Below, in pieces: positions 8,248 through 18,531 of a DNA stretch of 37,853 nucleotides. The notes beneath the pieces were generated by a model. That model did no database searches and was not told the DNA's origin. It saw only the letters and a program-made list of their open reading frames with translations. Position numbers and translations under genes: made by a program. Position 1 is the stretch's first letter. The number at the start of each line of letters is the position of its first letter. This DNA comes from Tannerella sp. (GTDB taxonomy: Bacteria > Bacteroidota > Bacteroidia > Bacteroidales > Tannerellaceae): contig JAITJX010000184.1 in the NCBI GenBank assembly GCA_031278765.1, positions 1 through 37,853 of the forward strand, written 5' to 3'.

Positions 8248-9342
8248 TTGAAGATAAAAGAAATAATAACAGAAATTGAGCGTGTCGCACCTTTGAGTTT
8301 ACAGGAAGAATACGACAATGCCGGCGTGCAAGTTGGAAACATAAACCAGCAGGCAAGCGGCGCGCTGATTTGCCTTGACATAACGGAAGAAGTTGTAGAT
8401 GAGGCTATTAATTCAGGATTCAATCTTATCATTTCTCACCACCCTTTGATTTTTAAACCGTTAAAATCGATTACAGGCAGAAATTACATTGAACGAAGCC
8501 TAATAAAAGCCTGTAAAAATGATATCGTAATCTATTCGGCGCATACGAATATGGACAATGCGTATGAAGGCGTTAATTACCGTATGGCTGAGTTATTCGG
8601 TCTCCAAGACGTCAGAATTTTAAGTCCAATGACAAATAAACTGATAAAACTAGTAACGTTTGTTCCGGAAGAAAACGCCGAAAATGTGAGAAAAGTCTTG
8701 TTTAAAGCCGGTGCGGGAGAAATCGGCGCTTACAGTTCTTGCAGTTTCAATGCTTATGGCGAAGGAACGTACTTGGCCACAGAGGGTTGTAATCCATACC
8801 GGGGGAAAATTGGACAACTTCATGTCGAAAAAGAAGTACGTATTGAAACCATCTTCCCTAATCATATTAAATCACATTTAATCAGAGCATTGTTGTCTGT
8901 ACACCCTTATGAAGAGCCGGCTTTTGACTTATATAAACTGGAAAACGAATGGCAACAGGCAGGAAGCGGCATTATCGGACAACTACCTGACTGGGAAGGC
9001 GAATTAATATTTCTTCAACGCATCAAAGACGTATTAAACGTAGAAAGTTTGCAACACTCCAATCTCACAGGCAACAAGATACGAAGCGTTGCGATATGCG
9101 GCGGAAACGGAGCATTCCTCATCAATGATGCAATAAGAGCGGAAGCAGACATTTTTATAACAGGCGAAGCGAAATACAACAATTTCTACGAAGTGGAAAA
9201 CAAAATATTACTCGCTGTAACAGGACATTACAAAAGCGAAATATGCACAAAAGATATATTTTTTAATGTCATTTCAAAAAAATTTCCTACCTTTGCGGTA
9301 CAAATATCAACAGCAAATATAAACCCTATTAAATATTTATAA
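8248..9342 (+). CDS. Nif3-like dinuclear metal centre protein (YqfO/YbgI family), TTG start
   Basis: LQEEYDNAGVQVGN, LIISHHPLIFKPLKSI, YSAHTNMDNAYEGVNY and GEAKYNNFYEVENKILLAVTGHY motifs. Confidence 0.88.
   Translation: MKIKEIITEIERVAPLSLQEEYDNAGVQVGNINQQASGALICLDITEEVVDEAINSGFNLIISHHPLIFKPLKSITGRNYIERSLIKACKNDIVIYSAHTNMDNAYEGVNYRMAELFGLQDVRILSPMTNKLIKLVTFVPEENAENVRKVLFKAGAGEIGAYSSCSFNAYGEGTYLATEGCNPYRGKIGQLHVEKEVRIETIFPNHIKSHLIRALLSVHPYEEPAFDLYKLENEWQQAGSGIIGQLPDWEGELIFLQRIKDVLNVESLQHSNLTGNKIRSVAICGGNGAFLINDAIRAEADIFITGEAKYNNFYEVENKILLAVTGHYKSEICTKDIFFNVISKKFPTFAVQISTANINPIKYL
9288..9295 (+). promoter_or_regulatory. -7 box TACCTTTG inside the 3' end of nif3-like gene
   Basis: Motif match 50 bp upstream of the zinc-ribbon ORF. 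Confidence 0.45.
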
Positions 9343-9344
9343 GC

Positions 9345-10301
9345 ATGGCAAAAAAAATAGAAGCCAAAGCAATAAAAAAAGCGCCGGTAAAAGACAAATC
9401 TAAAAAAACTGTAAACAGTTCAAAAACAAAGAAAAAAAGAGAACAGAAGCCGGAATTGGAAGAAAAAGTCGTCAAAACGCTCTCCAAAAAAGATACTGAA
9501 ACAAAAAAAGAAACAACAAAATCACTGTCAATAGAAAAAGACGAAGAAGAATTGACCGTTGAAGAAAAACTGTTAATGTTGTTCGGATTACAAACAGTTG
9601 TAACAGAGATAGATAAAATTAAAACTTTACGCGGCGAACTACCTCTCGAAGTGCAGGATTTGGAAGACGAAATCATCGGTTTAAAGACGCGTTTGGATAA
9701 ATATCAAACAGAAATACAGGACTCGGAAGAAAATATAAATGCGCAAAAGAACAAAATTTCCAATTCCAAATTATTGATTGACAAATATAAAACGCAACTC
9801 GAACAGGTGCGTAACAATCGCGAATTCGATAATCTCTCAAAGGAGGTTGAATTTCAGGAACTTGAAATAGAATTTGCGGAAAAGAAAACAAAAGAGTTCA
9901 ACGTTGCTATTAAACAAAAAAAGGAAGATATTGCAACAAGCAAACAGTTTATGGAAGAACGCAAAATTGATCTCGAACAAAAGAAAAAAGAACTTCAGGA
10001 AATTGTATCCGAAACGCGCCATGAAGAAGAGAAATTGCGCGACAGGGTAAAATCACTGGAAAAAAAAATCGAGCCTCACTTACTGAATGCTTTCAAACGA
10101 ATACGTAAAGGAGCGCGTAACGGCTTGGCTATTGTGAATATCGAGAGAGATGCCTGTGGCGGATGTTTCAACAAAATTCCACCACAAAAACAATTAGACA
10201 TAAAACTGCACAAGAAAATTATTGTTTGCGAGTATTGCGGACGAATCATGATCGACCCTGAACTTGCACATGGAAAAGAACAAGAAAATGTAATCCAATA
10301 A
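9345..10301 (+). CDS. Coiled-coil C4 zinc-ribbon protein (zf-RING_7/CdsZ-like) with Lys-rich N-terminal extension
   Basis: TLRGELPLEVQDLEDEI coiled coil and CGGCFNKIPPQ...CEYCGRIM zinc ribbon. Confidence 0.85.
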   Translation: MAKKIEAKAIKKAPVKDKSKKTVNSSKTKKKREQKPELEEKVVKTLSKKDTETKKETTKSLSIEKDEEELTVEEKLLMLFGLQTVVTEIDKIKTLRGELPLEVQDLEDEIIGLKTRLDKYQTEIQDSEENINAQKNKISNSKLLIDKYKTQLEQVRNNREFDNLSKEVEFQELEIEFAEKKTKEFNVAIKQKKEDIATSKQFMEERKIDLEQKKKELQEIVSETRHEEEKLRDRVKSLEKKIEPHLLNAFKRIRKGARNGLAIVNIERDACGGCFNKIPPQKQLDIKLHKKIIVCEYCGRIMIDPELAHGKEQENVIQ

Positions 10302-10308
10302 GAGAGGG

Positions 10309-11667
10309 TTGATATTCAAAGTAAAAACATATATAGAGACGAACAATTTGCTGGCACGTGAAAAACCTGTAATTGTAGGGTTCAGTGGCGGTCGTGACTC
10401 TGTTTCTTTGTTATATATACTTAATTATCTTGGATTTAATTGTATATCTGCTCATTGCAATTTTCATTTGCGCGGACAAGAATCCGATAGAGATGAAACC
10501 TTTTGCGAGAACTTTGCAAAGAATTTGAAAATCAAATTCTTAAAATCAGATTTCGATACTGTTGTACATGCAAAAAAACAGCATCTCTCCATTGAAATGG
10601 CAGCAAGAGAATTGCGCTATGCATGGTTTGAGACCATTCGTAAAGATTTTGATGCACAAGCTATTGCAATAGCACACCACAGAGATGATCATATCGAAAC
10701 CGTGTTGCTTCATTTGATAAGAGGTACGGGAATCAGAGGACTTTGCGGTATCAGACCAAGAAATGGCTTTATTGTCAGACCTTTAATTTCTGTCTGCCGT
10801 TCGGAAATTGACAGTTTTATAAAAGAGCAAAGTTTGCAATTTGTAAAAGACACTTCGAACGATTCGATTGAGTTTAAGCGAAATTTTATCCGACACCGGT
10901 TAATCCCAATAATGAAAGAACTCAATCCTTCTGTCAATAAAGCTATTGCAAGAACATCGGAACATATTACCGACGTCGAAACAATATATCTCAATGCCAT
11001 TGAGACTGCAAAGAATGAATTGGTTACGCAAACATGTGATTCTGAGATATATATAAACATCGAAAAATTGCAGCATCAACGTGCCGCTAAAACCATCCTG
11101 TACGAAATACTGCGACCTTACGGCTTTAATCGTGAAACGGCGGAAAATATCCATATTGCTTTAAACGGCATTTCGGGAAAACAGTTTTTTGCCTCAAATT
11201 CAAAGTATAAATTATTGAAAGACAGAGAAAATTTAATAATATATAATTTAGAAAAAACAAATATCGAAGAATACAAACTCACAGAGAATAAGGAAGACTG
11301 GGAAAATTTACCGATAAGACTGAGCGCCGAAAAAATCAGTATTGACACGACATACAAAGCGGAAAAAAACCAGATGACAGGCACCTTCGATTATGACAAA
11401 TTACACTTTCCGCTTGTGTTAAGAAAATGGAAACAGGGAGACCGGTTCGTGCCATTCGGAATGAGAGGAAAGAAAAAACTAAGCGATTATTTTATAGACA
11501 ATAAGATAAGTATTAACGACAAAGAAAAGATAAGGGTTCTATGTTCGGGAGATGATATTATCTGGGTGGTAGGACGCCGAACGGACAACCGATTTCTCAT
11601 TGACAAAACAACAAAAAACGTATTTATTATAAAATTTTTCGATTTCTTTTTGGAAAATAAAAAATAA
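10309..11667 (+). CDS. tilS: tRNA(Ile)-lysidine synthase, TTG start
   Basis: VGFSGGRDSVSLLYIL PP-loop, AHCNFHLRGQESDRDE, AHHRDDHIETVLLHLIRGTGIRGL, and C-terminal WKQGDRFVPFGMRGKKKLSDYFID. Confidence 0.94.
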   Translation: MIFKVKTYIETNNLLAREKPVIVGFSGGRDSVSLLYILNYLGFNCISAHCNFHLRGQESDRDETFCENFAKNLKIKFLKSDFDTVVHAKKQHLSIEMAARELRYAWFETIRKDFDAQAIAIAHHRDDHIETVLLHLIRGTGIRGLCGIRPRNGFIVRPLISVCRSEIDSFIKEQSLQFVKDTSNDSIEFKRNFIRHRLIPIMKELNPSVNKAIARTSEHITDVETIYLNAIETAKNELVTQTCDSEIYINIEKLQHQRAAKTILYEILRPYGFNRETAENIHIALNGISGKQFFASNSKYKLLKDRENLIIYNLEKTNIEEYKLTENKEDWENLPIRLSAEKISIDTTYKAEKNQMTGTFDYDKLHFPLVLRKWKQGDRFVPFGMRGKKKLSDYFIDNKISINDKEKIRVLCSGDDIIWVVGRRTDNRFLIDKTTKNVFIIKFFDFFLENKK

Positions 11668-11671
11668 TCCA

Positions 11672-11679
11672 TATCTTTG
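11672..11679 (+). promoter_or_regulatory. -7 box TATCTTTG with TTTG -33 at 11649-11652 (rho promoter, ~140-nt leader)
   Basis: Motif match with 19-bp spacing. Confidence 0.6.
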
Positions 11680-11821
11680 CACCATCAAAAACCAATATAT
11701 GGAATTATCCGAATAGTTTTTTATTTATCCTGACAAATTCATATTAACAAATTATTTAGTTAATATATAACTCTTAATATTTATTGAAATCTTATTAATA
11801 ATTAAAATATCAAATAATTCT

Positions 11822-13915
11822 ATGCAGAAATACAATATAGTAGAGCTAAATGGAAAACAACTTCAAGAATTAGAAGAAATAGCTAAAAACATGGGAATTA
11901 AAAAGCCTAACGCCATTCGAAAAGAAGACCTTATATATAAAATTCTTGACGAACAAGCAATCTCATTTGCCGGTTTGCAGGCTGAAAAAGATAAAGAAAA
12001 AGATGCAAAAAAGAACAGCCCGGAGAAAACATCCGAAAATCAAAGCAACCAAAACAGAAGAGGCAGAGGCCGCCCTCGAAAAGAACAAATACAGCAGCCT
12101 GTCAATAATAACGCTGATAATATAACTGCTCCAAAAATAACTGCTCTAAAACAACAAAACGAATCTAAAAAAAGCAAAAGAGGAAGACCAAAGAAAGAAA
12201 CCGACTTAACGGAAGCCACACCGGCTCAATCGCAACAGCAAGTTGTTCAAAATCAGCAAATTCAGAAGGTTCAAAACAATCAGAATATAAAACCTGTTCA
12301 ACAAGATTTTCCGAACAAAGAGCAAAAGCCGCAACAACAACAACCATCACAACAACAACAACCATCACAACAACCACAACCATCACAACAACAACCACAG
12401 CAACCAAAAAAAGTTCAATTCGGACCTATAACAAACGTAAATGTACCGAGAATTGTTCCTGCTGTAATACAAAACATTCATATGGCACAAAATACAGCCG
12501 CTAAACCGAATGAAAATTCGGAAAAAAAACAGCCGACGCCGCAACAACAGGCTGATACTTCAAAAAGGATTATTTTTAGACATGGAAACAATACAAATTC
12601 CGTATTGGACCAAGTCATTTCCATTATTGCTCCTTCGCAAAACCCAAACCAAAATCAGAATGAAACAAAACAACAAGTTTCCAATGATATAAACAAAACC
12701 AACAAATCCCCAAACAATAATAATCAGAATATGAATCAAAGAATGCTTGCATCTGTTCAAGTCGAACCGGAGAATATATTTGATTTCGAGGGTATTCTAA
12801 AAGGAACAGGCGTATTAGAAATCATTCAAGACGGATACGGATTCCTGCGTTCTTCGGACTACAATTATTTGTCTTCGCCTGATGACATCTACGTTTCGCA
12901 GGCACAAATAAAACTGTTCGGACTAAAAACCGGCGACTTTGTAGAAGGGCCTATTCGTCCGCCACGAGAAGGAGAAAAGTATTTTCCGCTTGTCAAAGTC
13001 GAAAAAATAAATGGTCGCATACCCGAAGAAGTACGCGACAGAATGCCTTTTGACCACCTTACCCCACTCTTTCCCGATGAAAAATTCAGATTGGTGGAAA
13101 GAAGATCGCCAAAAGTTTATGACCAGATTGCCGTTCGTGTCGTTGATTTGTTTTCGCCTATCGGCAAAGGACAGCGCGGATTGATCGTAGCACAGCCAAA
13201 GACTGGTAAAACAATGTTGCTCAAAGATATAGCAAATGCAATAGCAGTCAATCATCCTGAAGTTTACATGATAATTCTTTTGATCGACGAACGTCCAGAA
13301 GAAGTAACAGATATGGCGAGAAGCGTTGATGCCGAGGTAATTGCATCTACTTTTGACGAACCGGCAGAAAGACATGTAAAAATCGCGGATATAGTATTGA
13401 ACAAAGCAAAACGCATGGTCGAATGTGGTCATGATGTCGTTATTCTGCTTGATTCGATAACACGCCTTGCACGTGCATACAATACCGTACAGCCGGCATC
13501 CGGAAAAGTTTTGTCCGGCGGAGTTGATGCCAATGCTTTACAGAAACCCAAACGTTTCTTCGGAGCAGCTCGTAATATCGAAAACGGCGGCAGTCTGACA
13601 ATCCTCGCAACTGCTTTAACCGAAACCGGTTCAAAAATGGACGATGTTATCTTTGAAGAATTTAAGGGAACAGGCAACATGGAGTTGCAACTTGACCGCA
13701 AATTATCGAACAAACGTATTTATCCGGCCGTGGATATTATTGCTTCAAGTACTCGTCGGGATGATTTGCTTCAAGACGAACGTACCGTTAATCGCATGTG
13801 GGTATTACGTAAATATTTGTCGGACATGAATTCAATCGAAGCAATGGAATTTGTTAAAAAACAGCTCGAAAACACTGCTGATAACATGGATTTTCTTGCT
13901 TCAATGAATGGATAA
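11822..13915 (+). CDS. rho: Transcription termination factor Rho with long Gln/Asn-rich disordered region
   Basis: Rho_N-like N-terminus; [25 protein letters not shown] Walker [31 protein letters not shown]-rich insert. Confidence 0.97.
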   Translation: MQKYNIVELNGKQLQELEEIAKNMGIKKPNAIRKEDLIYKILDEQAISFAGLQAEKDKEKDAKKNSPEKTSENQSNQNRRGRGRPRKEQIQQPVNNNADNITAPKITALKQQNESKKSKRGRPKKETDLTEATPAQSQQQVVQNQQIQKVQNNQNIKPVQQDFPNKEQKPQQQQPSQQQQPSQQPQPSQQQPQQPKKVQFGPITNVNVPRIVPAVIQNIHMAQNTAAKPNENSEKKQPTPQQQADTSKRIIFRHGNNTNSVLDQVISIIAPSQNPNQNQNETKQQVSNDINKTNKSPNNNNQNMNQRMLASVQVEPENIFDFEGILKGTGVLEIIQDGYGFLRSSDYNYLSSPDDIYVSQAQIKLFGLKTGDFVEGPIRPPREGEKYFPLVKVEKINGRIPEEVRDRMPFDHLTPLFPDEKFRLVERRSPKVYDQIAVRVVDLFSPIGKGQRGLIVAQPKTGKTMLLKDIANAIAVNHPEVYMIILLIDERPEEVTDMARSVDAEVIASTFDEPAERHVKIADIVLNKAKRMVECGHDVVILLDSITRLARAYNTVQPASGKVLSGGVDANALQKPKRFFGAARNIENGGSLTILATALTETGSKMDDVIFEEFKGTGNMELQLDRKLSNKRIYPAVDIIASSTRRDDLLQDERTVNRMWVLRKYLSDMNSIEAMEFVKKQLENTADNMDFLASMNG
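12330..12405 (+). repeat. Low-complexity CAA/CCA repeat encoding [25 protein letters not shown]
   Basis: Repeated caacaacaa-ccatca units inside rho. Confidence 0.9.
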
Positions 13916-13974
13916 AATTACAATCGTTTTTGTTGATTACTGTACGATTCCCTGCGCGGCTTCGAGAGCGAATC

Positions 13975-15417
13975 TCAAATTTCTTTTCTAAGTCGCGCAA
14001 CCGGTATTCCAATCTGTTCGCGATATTTAGCAACGGTTCGACGCGCTATCAGGAAACCTTTTGCATTAAGAATATCTGTAAGTTCTTCGTCTGTAACAGG
14101 TTTCTTTTTATTTTCGATATCAATTTCGTCAGTTATGATTTGCTTTATCTTTCGAGTGGAAATTGTTTCGCCGCTTTCTGTTTGTGTTGATTCGGAAAAG
14201 AAAAATTTCAATGGATAGATGCCGAAATTCGTCTGGACATATTTACTGTTGCTGACACGCGAAATGGTAGAAATGTCGAGATTTGTCTTTAAAGCAACAT
14301 CTTTAAGAATCATCGGGCGAAGCTGGCTTTCGTCTCCGGTAAGGAAAAAATCTTTCTGTATCAATATAATAGCTTCCATTGTGCGTTGTAGCGTGTCCTG
14401 ACGCTGTTTAATCGCATCGATAAAGCCTTGAGCCGCTTCGATTTTTTGTTTTACAAATACGACTGCATTGCGCATGTCCGATGTTCTGTTTACCTTGTTT
14501 TCTGAATAATCTTTAAGCATGTCGTAATATTCGCGGTTAATGCGCAAATCGGGTATTCCTCTGATATTCAACGAAAGAGTTAATTCTCCGTTATTCGGAT
14601 CGACAATAAAATCAGGCGTAATACGATTTTTTACAACAGAAACGGAATCATCCCAGTTGCCACCGGGTTTGGGATTTAGAGAAATTATTTCCTGCATCAT
14701 CGCTTTCATCTGACTTTCGGTAATATCCAGCTCGTTCCGGATCTTATCGAAATGTTTTCGCGTAAATTTATCGAAAAAATCAGTTAATATTCTGATAGCC
14801 AATATTGTTTCCTTTGTCTGTTTACGTTTTTTAAGTTGCAGAATAAGACTTTCCTGCAAGTTGCATGCACCAACGCCGGGAGGGTCAAATTCCTTTATTT
14901 GCGTCAAAACTTTGTCTAATTCCTTCGGGTTTACATTTTCGCCGTATTGAAAAACAATATCGTCGGCAATAGCCGTCAGATCACGTCTTAAATAGCCGTC
15001 ATCGTCGATGTTTCCAATCAGATATTCGCCTAACTTTTTTTCCTCGTCCGAGAGATTTGTCAGTTGCAGTTGTTGCATCAAATAGTCAGCCAACGATTGT
15101 TCGCCCGAAAAAAGTATGTTTTCCCTGCTTTCTTCCTTGCTGCTCTGCTCATATAGTTTATAAGCAGGTATATCGTCTTCCGTAAGATAGTCGCCAAGCG
15201 CAATATCATCGACAGTGTCGCCATTTTCTTCATTATCAAATTCCGCTTGTTCATCGGTAGATTCTCCGCCTGCTTCGAGAGCAGGATTTTCGACAAGTTC
15301 GTTTTTTATGCGTTCTTCCAACTCAATGACAGGAAGTTCCAACAGCTTGACAACCTGAATTTGCTGTGGTGAAAGATGTTGTTGTTGTTTAAGATTTTGT
15401 TTCAGTTTGAAAGTCAT
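13975..15417 (-). CDS. rpoN: RNA polymerase sigma-54 factor
   Basis: LKQNLKQQQHLSPQQIQVVKLLELP N-terminus; LGEYLIGNIDDDGYL; C-terminal ARRTVAKYREQIGIPVARLRK RpoN box. Confidence 0.96.
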   Translation of the reverse strand: MTFKLKQNLKQQQHLSPQQIQVVKLLELPVIELEERIKNELVENPALEAGGESTDEQAEFDNEENGDTVDDIALGDYLTEDDIPAYKLYEQSSKEESRENILFSGEQSLADYLMQQLQLTNLSDEEKKLGEYLIGNIDDDGYLRRDLTAIADDIVFQYGENVNPKELDKVLTQIKEFDPPGVGACNLQESLILQLKKRKQTKETILAIRILTDFFDKFTRKHFDKIRNELDITESQMKAMMQEIISLNPKPGGNWDDSVSVVKNRITPDFIVDPNNGELTLSLNIRGIPDLRINREYYDMLKDYSENKVNRTSDMRNAVVFVKQKIEAAQGFIDAIKQRQDTLQRTMEAIILIQKDFFLTGDESQLRPMILKDVALKTNLDISTISRVSNSKYVQTNFGIYPLKFFFSESTQTESGETISTRKIKQIITDEIDIENKKKPVTDEELTDILNAKGFLIARRTVAKYREQIGIPVARLRKEI

Positions 15418-15492
15418 AATAAACTAAATAGTTCGGCAAATTTATGAAAAAAATAACAAATAGCAAAATAAGGAATTGATTTTCATAAACAC

Positions 15493-15645
15493 GCAGGTCA
15501 TTAGTAACTGGTTGTGCTCGGAAGATTGTTAATAACCGAAAAACAGCCGCGAAGCAGCACAATCAAGCAGGGCGTAAAAAAATATTCCGCCATGTCGGCA
15601 AAAAAACGCACCTTATAAGAAAGAGGGCACAATCTCCTGACCTGC
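15493..15645. ncRNA. Candidate structured RNA element (6S-like independent RNA or rpoN leader; strand unresolved)
   Basis: Outer stem GCAGGTCA 15493-15500 / TGACCTGC 15638-15645; second stem GTTGTGCTC 15511-15519 / GGGCACAAT 15625-15633 with G-U pairs on +; hairpin GATTGT 15524-15529 / ACAATC 15559-15564; GCGT 15572-15575 / ACGC 15606-15609. No credible ORF. Confidence 0.5.
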
Positions 15646-15673
15646 CAATAATCTATTATAATAATCTTTTATT

Positions 15674-15681
15674 CAAAGATA
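15674..15681 (-). promoter_or_regulatory. -7 box TATCTTTG upstream of rpoN / the structured element
   Basis: caaagata on + strand; a minus-strand transcript from here would run through the structured element into rpoN. Confidence 0.5.
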
Positions 15682-15831
15682 TGCACACCTGATTCCCACA
15701 GAAAGGCGCTGTTATTTTCTTTACCGAAAAAAATTGCAAATTCTAAACTTCTATACTTAATGCTCTGTTGCGCTTTATTGTTGTAAAGAAGAAAAGCAGA
15801 AAATCCGTCTTCGGAACCATTAAAAAAATTA

Positions 15832-15870
15832 CCGTGAATGTACGAGTAAAATTTATTTGTACATTCACGG
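15832..15870 (-). terminator. Intrinsic terminator of the mce-mmdA-oadG-biotin carrier operon
   Basis: Perfect 12-bp inverted repeat CCGTGAATGTAC (15832-15843) / GTACATTCACGG (15859-15870); followed on the minus strand by AATTTTTTT. Confidence 0.8.
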
Positions 15871-15923
15871 ATAATCCTTTTATATTGCGACTTTTTCGCA
15901 GTGAAGACGGAAATTTTTCTTAC

Positions 15924-16361
15924 TTATTTGAAAATAATCATATCAACGCCTTCAAGTACCGAGTCTCCTTTATTTACTTTGATTTCGGCGATTTCGCCAT
16001 CGCGGTCGGAAGGTATATTGTTCTCCATTTTCATGGCTTCGAGTACGAACAATTTTTGACCCTTCTTCACTACGTCTCCCGGTTTGCAATCTACGCTGAG
16101 AACAACTCCCGGAAGCGGAGATTTGATTGAGCCTCTGGACTCGCTTTTTTGTATTGCCGCGGGTTTGGAAGAAATCGGGGTAGTCGGTTTTACCGATATT
16201 GAAGGGGGGATTTTAATCGTTGCCGTCTGTTTTTTCGCCGGCTTGTTCAATTCCACCTTGTACAGAGTGCCGTTCACTTCTACTGAAGCCGCGTTTCCTT
16301 CCATGTCATGAACCTTTACGTTATAAACGTTTCCGCTGATTGTATATTTAAACTCTTTCAT
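15924..16361 (-). CDS. Biotin carboxyl carrier protein, methylmalonyl-CoA decarboxylase/oxaloacetate decarboxylase gamma-type subunit
   Basis: SPLPGVVLSVDCKPGDVVKKGQKLFVLEAMKMENNI biotinyl motif. Confidence 0.92.
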   Translation of the reverse strand: MKEFKYTISGNVYNVKVHDMEGNAASVEVNGTLYKVELNKPAKKQTATIKIPPSISVKPTTPISSKPAAIQKSESRGSIKSPLPGVVLSVDCKPGDVVKKGQKLFVLEAMKMENNIPSDRDGEIAEIKVNKGDSVLEGVDMIIFK

Positions 16362-16392
16362 TTTTTTAATTATTAATTAATTATACTTATTT

Positions 16393-16887
16393 TTATCTTC
16401 TTGCGGGTATTTCTCGCAGTCCGTAAATTTTTAAATTCCAAGGCGAATATGTTCTCTCATAATTGTAGAATGTCAATATTGTACTTTCAACGTCGTGAAC
16501 ATCTTCGTCCCATTCGTACAAAGCCATTGCTATTGCTGCATAAACTTCTTCCGAAACATCTTTTGAGGAAGACAATTTTAAGGTTTGCAAAGTCGTTGTG
16601 GTTTCAGATGTGCTTTTGGTTTCAATAACTCCAAGTTTTCCTGTTCGGATAAAAGTGGCAATCACTTTGAAAAATATCAAAAGCATTACGAATATGATAA
16701 ACGCAACAAACGCCCATGCAACTGTTTTTCCGAAAGTCCAGGGACCGCTCAAACTTAAAGTTTCTGCCGGTATTTCATCAACGCCCAACCGAACGCTGTT
16801 CTGCGCTATCAATTCTGCCATATTAATGAAGGCTGAAAAACAGCAAACGAGCATTATTAATAAAACGTATATTCCTTTTTTTTGCAT
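16393..16887 (-). CDS. OadG-family sodium pump small membrane subunit
   Basis: Single TM segment VAWAFVAFIIFVMLLIFFKVIATFIRTG; EEVYAAIAMALYEWDEDVHD...PWNLKIYGLREIPARR; operon position. Confidence 0.75.
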   Translation of the reverse strand: MQKKGIYVLLIMLVCCFSAFINMAELIAQNSVRLGVDEIPAETLSLSGPWTFGKTVAWAFVAFIIFVMLLIFFKVIATFIRTGKLGVIETKSTSETTTTLQTLKLSSSKDVSEEVYAAIAMALYEWDEDVHDVESTILTFYNYERTYSPWNLKIYGLREIPARR

Positions 16888-16894
16888 AGTTATA

Positions 16895-18448
16895 TTATAA
16901 AGGAATATTTCCGTGTTTTTTAGCCGGATTTGTTTGTTTCTTCGTGCGGAGTTGCTGCAAAGCGCGAATCACGCGAAAACGAGTATTACGCGGTTCGATC
17001 ACATCGTCAATATATCCGTATTTTGCCGCATTATAGGGATTTGCAAACAATTTGTTATATTCGCTCACCTTTTCGTTCAGCAATATTTGCGGGTTGGCCG
17101 ATTCTTTAATTTCTTTTGCGTAAAGCACTTCGGCAGCACCCATACCGCCCATAACCGCTATTTCGGCAGTAGGCCAGGCATAGTTGATATCGCCGCGTAA
17201 CTGTTTACAACTCATGACGATGTGTGATCCTCCGTATGATTTGCGAAGCGTAACGGTTACTTTCGGGACCGTTGCCTCTCCGTAAGCATAAAGCAGTTTT
17301 GCTCCGTGCAGGATTACGCCGTTGTATTCCTGGCCTGTACCGGGAAGGAATCCCGGTACATCAACGAGCGAAACGACGGGAATGTTGAAGGCGTCGCAAA
17401 AACGAACGAAACGGGCGCCTTTGCGTGAAGAATTGCTGTCCAGCACGCCTGCCAGATATTTGGGTTGATTTGCTACAATACCGACAGATTGACCGTTGAA
17501 GTGGGCAAATCCTGTAATGATGTTTTTTGCATAATCAGGTTGGATTTCAAAAAAATTGTTGTCATCTACTATCATATTGATAACATCATACATGTCATAC
17601 GATTGATTGGCGCTATCGGGGATTATCTCATTAAGAGCATCGTCAAGACGGTCTACCGGGTCATTTGTTTTTTTGTAGGGAGGTTCTTCAAGATTATTTT
17701 GAGGAATATAGCTTAACAATGTACGAATTTTGGCGATACCTTCTTCTTCGGTTTTTGCCGTCAAGTGTGTAACGCCTGACTTGGTCGAATGTACGCTCGC
17801 ACCGCCGAGGTCTTCCTGTGAAACATCTTCGCCCGTAACAGTCTTAACAACCTTAGGACCGGTAAGAAACATGTAGGAAGTACCTTCCGTCATCAATGTG
17901 AAGTCCGTAAGGGCAGGAGAATATACTGCGCCGCCTGCACAAGGCCCGAAAATACCTGAAATCTGGGGAATAACGCCTGAAGCAAGAATATTGCGCTGAA
18001 AAATTTCGGAATATCCTGCAAGTGAATTGATCCCTTCCTGGATACGTGCGCCGCCGGAATCGTTGATGCCGATACAGGGCGCTCCCATACGCATTGCCAA
18101 ATCCATCACTTTGCAAATTTTCTGCGACATGGTTTCCGACAGAGAACCGCCGAAAACAGTGAAGTCCTGCGCAAAAATATAAACAAGCCTGCCGTCAATC
18201 GTGCCGCAGCCTGTTACTACGCCATCACCGAGAAATTTTTTCTTTTCCTGACCGAAATTGGTGCAACGATGTTCAACGAACATGTCCATTTCTTCAAAAC
18301 TGCCCTCATCTAACAGCATTACTATACGTTCGCGAGCTGTGTATTTACTTCTTTGATGCTGTTTTTCAATAGCTGCTGCGCCACCGCCAAGACGTGCTTG
18401 TTCGCGGAGCACTATCAGCTCTTTTACTTTTTCAAGTTGATGTCCCAT
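16895..18448 (-). CDS. mmdA: Acyl-CoA carboxylase/methylmalonyl-CoA decarboxylase carboxyltransferase subunit
   Basis: [70 protein letters not shown] and [13 protein letters not shown] motifs. Confidence 0.93.
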   Translation of the reverse strand: MGHQLEKVKELIVLREQARLGGGAAAIEKQHQRSKYTARERIVMLLDEGSFEEMDMFVEHRCTNFGQEKKKFLGDGVVTGCGTIDGRLVYIFAQDFTVFGGSLSETMSQKICKVMDLAMRMGAPCIGINDSGGARIQEGINSLAGYSEIFQRNILASGVIPQISGIFGPCAGGAVYSPALTDFTLMTEGTSYMFLTGPKVVKTVTGEDVSQEDLGGASVHSTKSGVTHLTAKTEEEGIAKIRTLLSYIPQNNLEEPPYKKTNDPVDRLDDALNEIIPDSANQSYDMYDVINMIVDDNNFFEIQPDYAKNIITGFAHFNGQSVGIVANQPKYLAGVLDSNSSRKGARFVRFCDAFNIPVVSLVDVPGFLPGTGQEYNGVILHGAKLLYAYGEATVPKVTVTLRKSYGGSHIVMSCKQLRGDINYAWPTAEIAVMGGMGAAEVLYAKEIKESANPQILLNEKVSEYNKLFANPYNAAKYGYIDDVIEPRNTRFRVIRALQQLRTKKQTNPAKKHGNIPL

Positions 18449-18531
18449 TAGTTTTTATTTATTAGTTGTTAGTTATTTAAAAATTATTCAATATTTAGAA
18501 TTATTCAACATTTATAGTTTTTGGATTACAG

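Noticed and set aside
12165-12407. Minus-strand [18 protein letters not shown]...
   Set aside because: Antisense translation of the CAA/CCA repeat in rho.
15768-16130. 120-aa plus-strand ORF
   Set aside because: Overlaps the operon terminator and the antisense of the biotin carrier gene; no recognisable domain.
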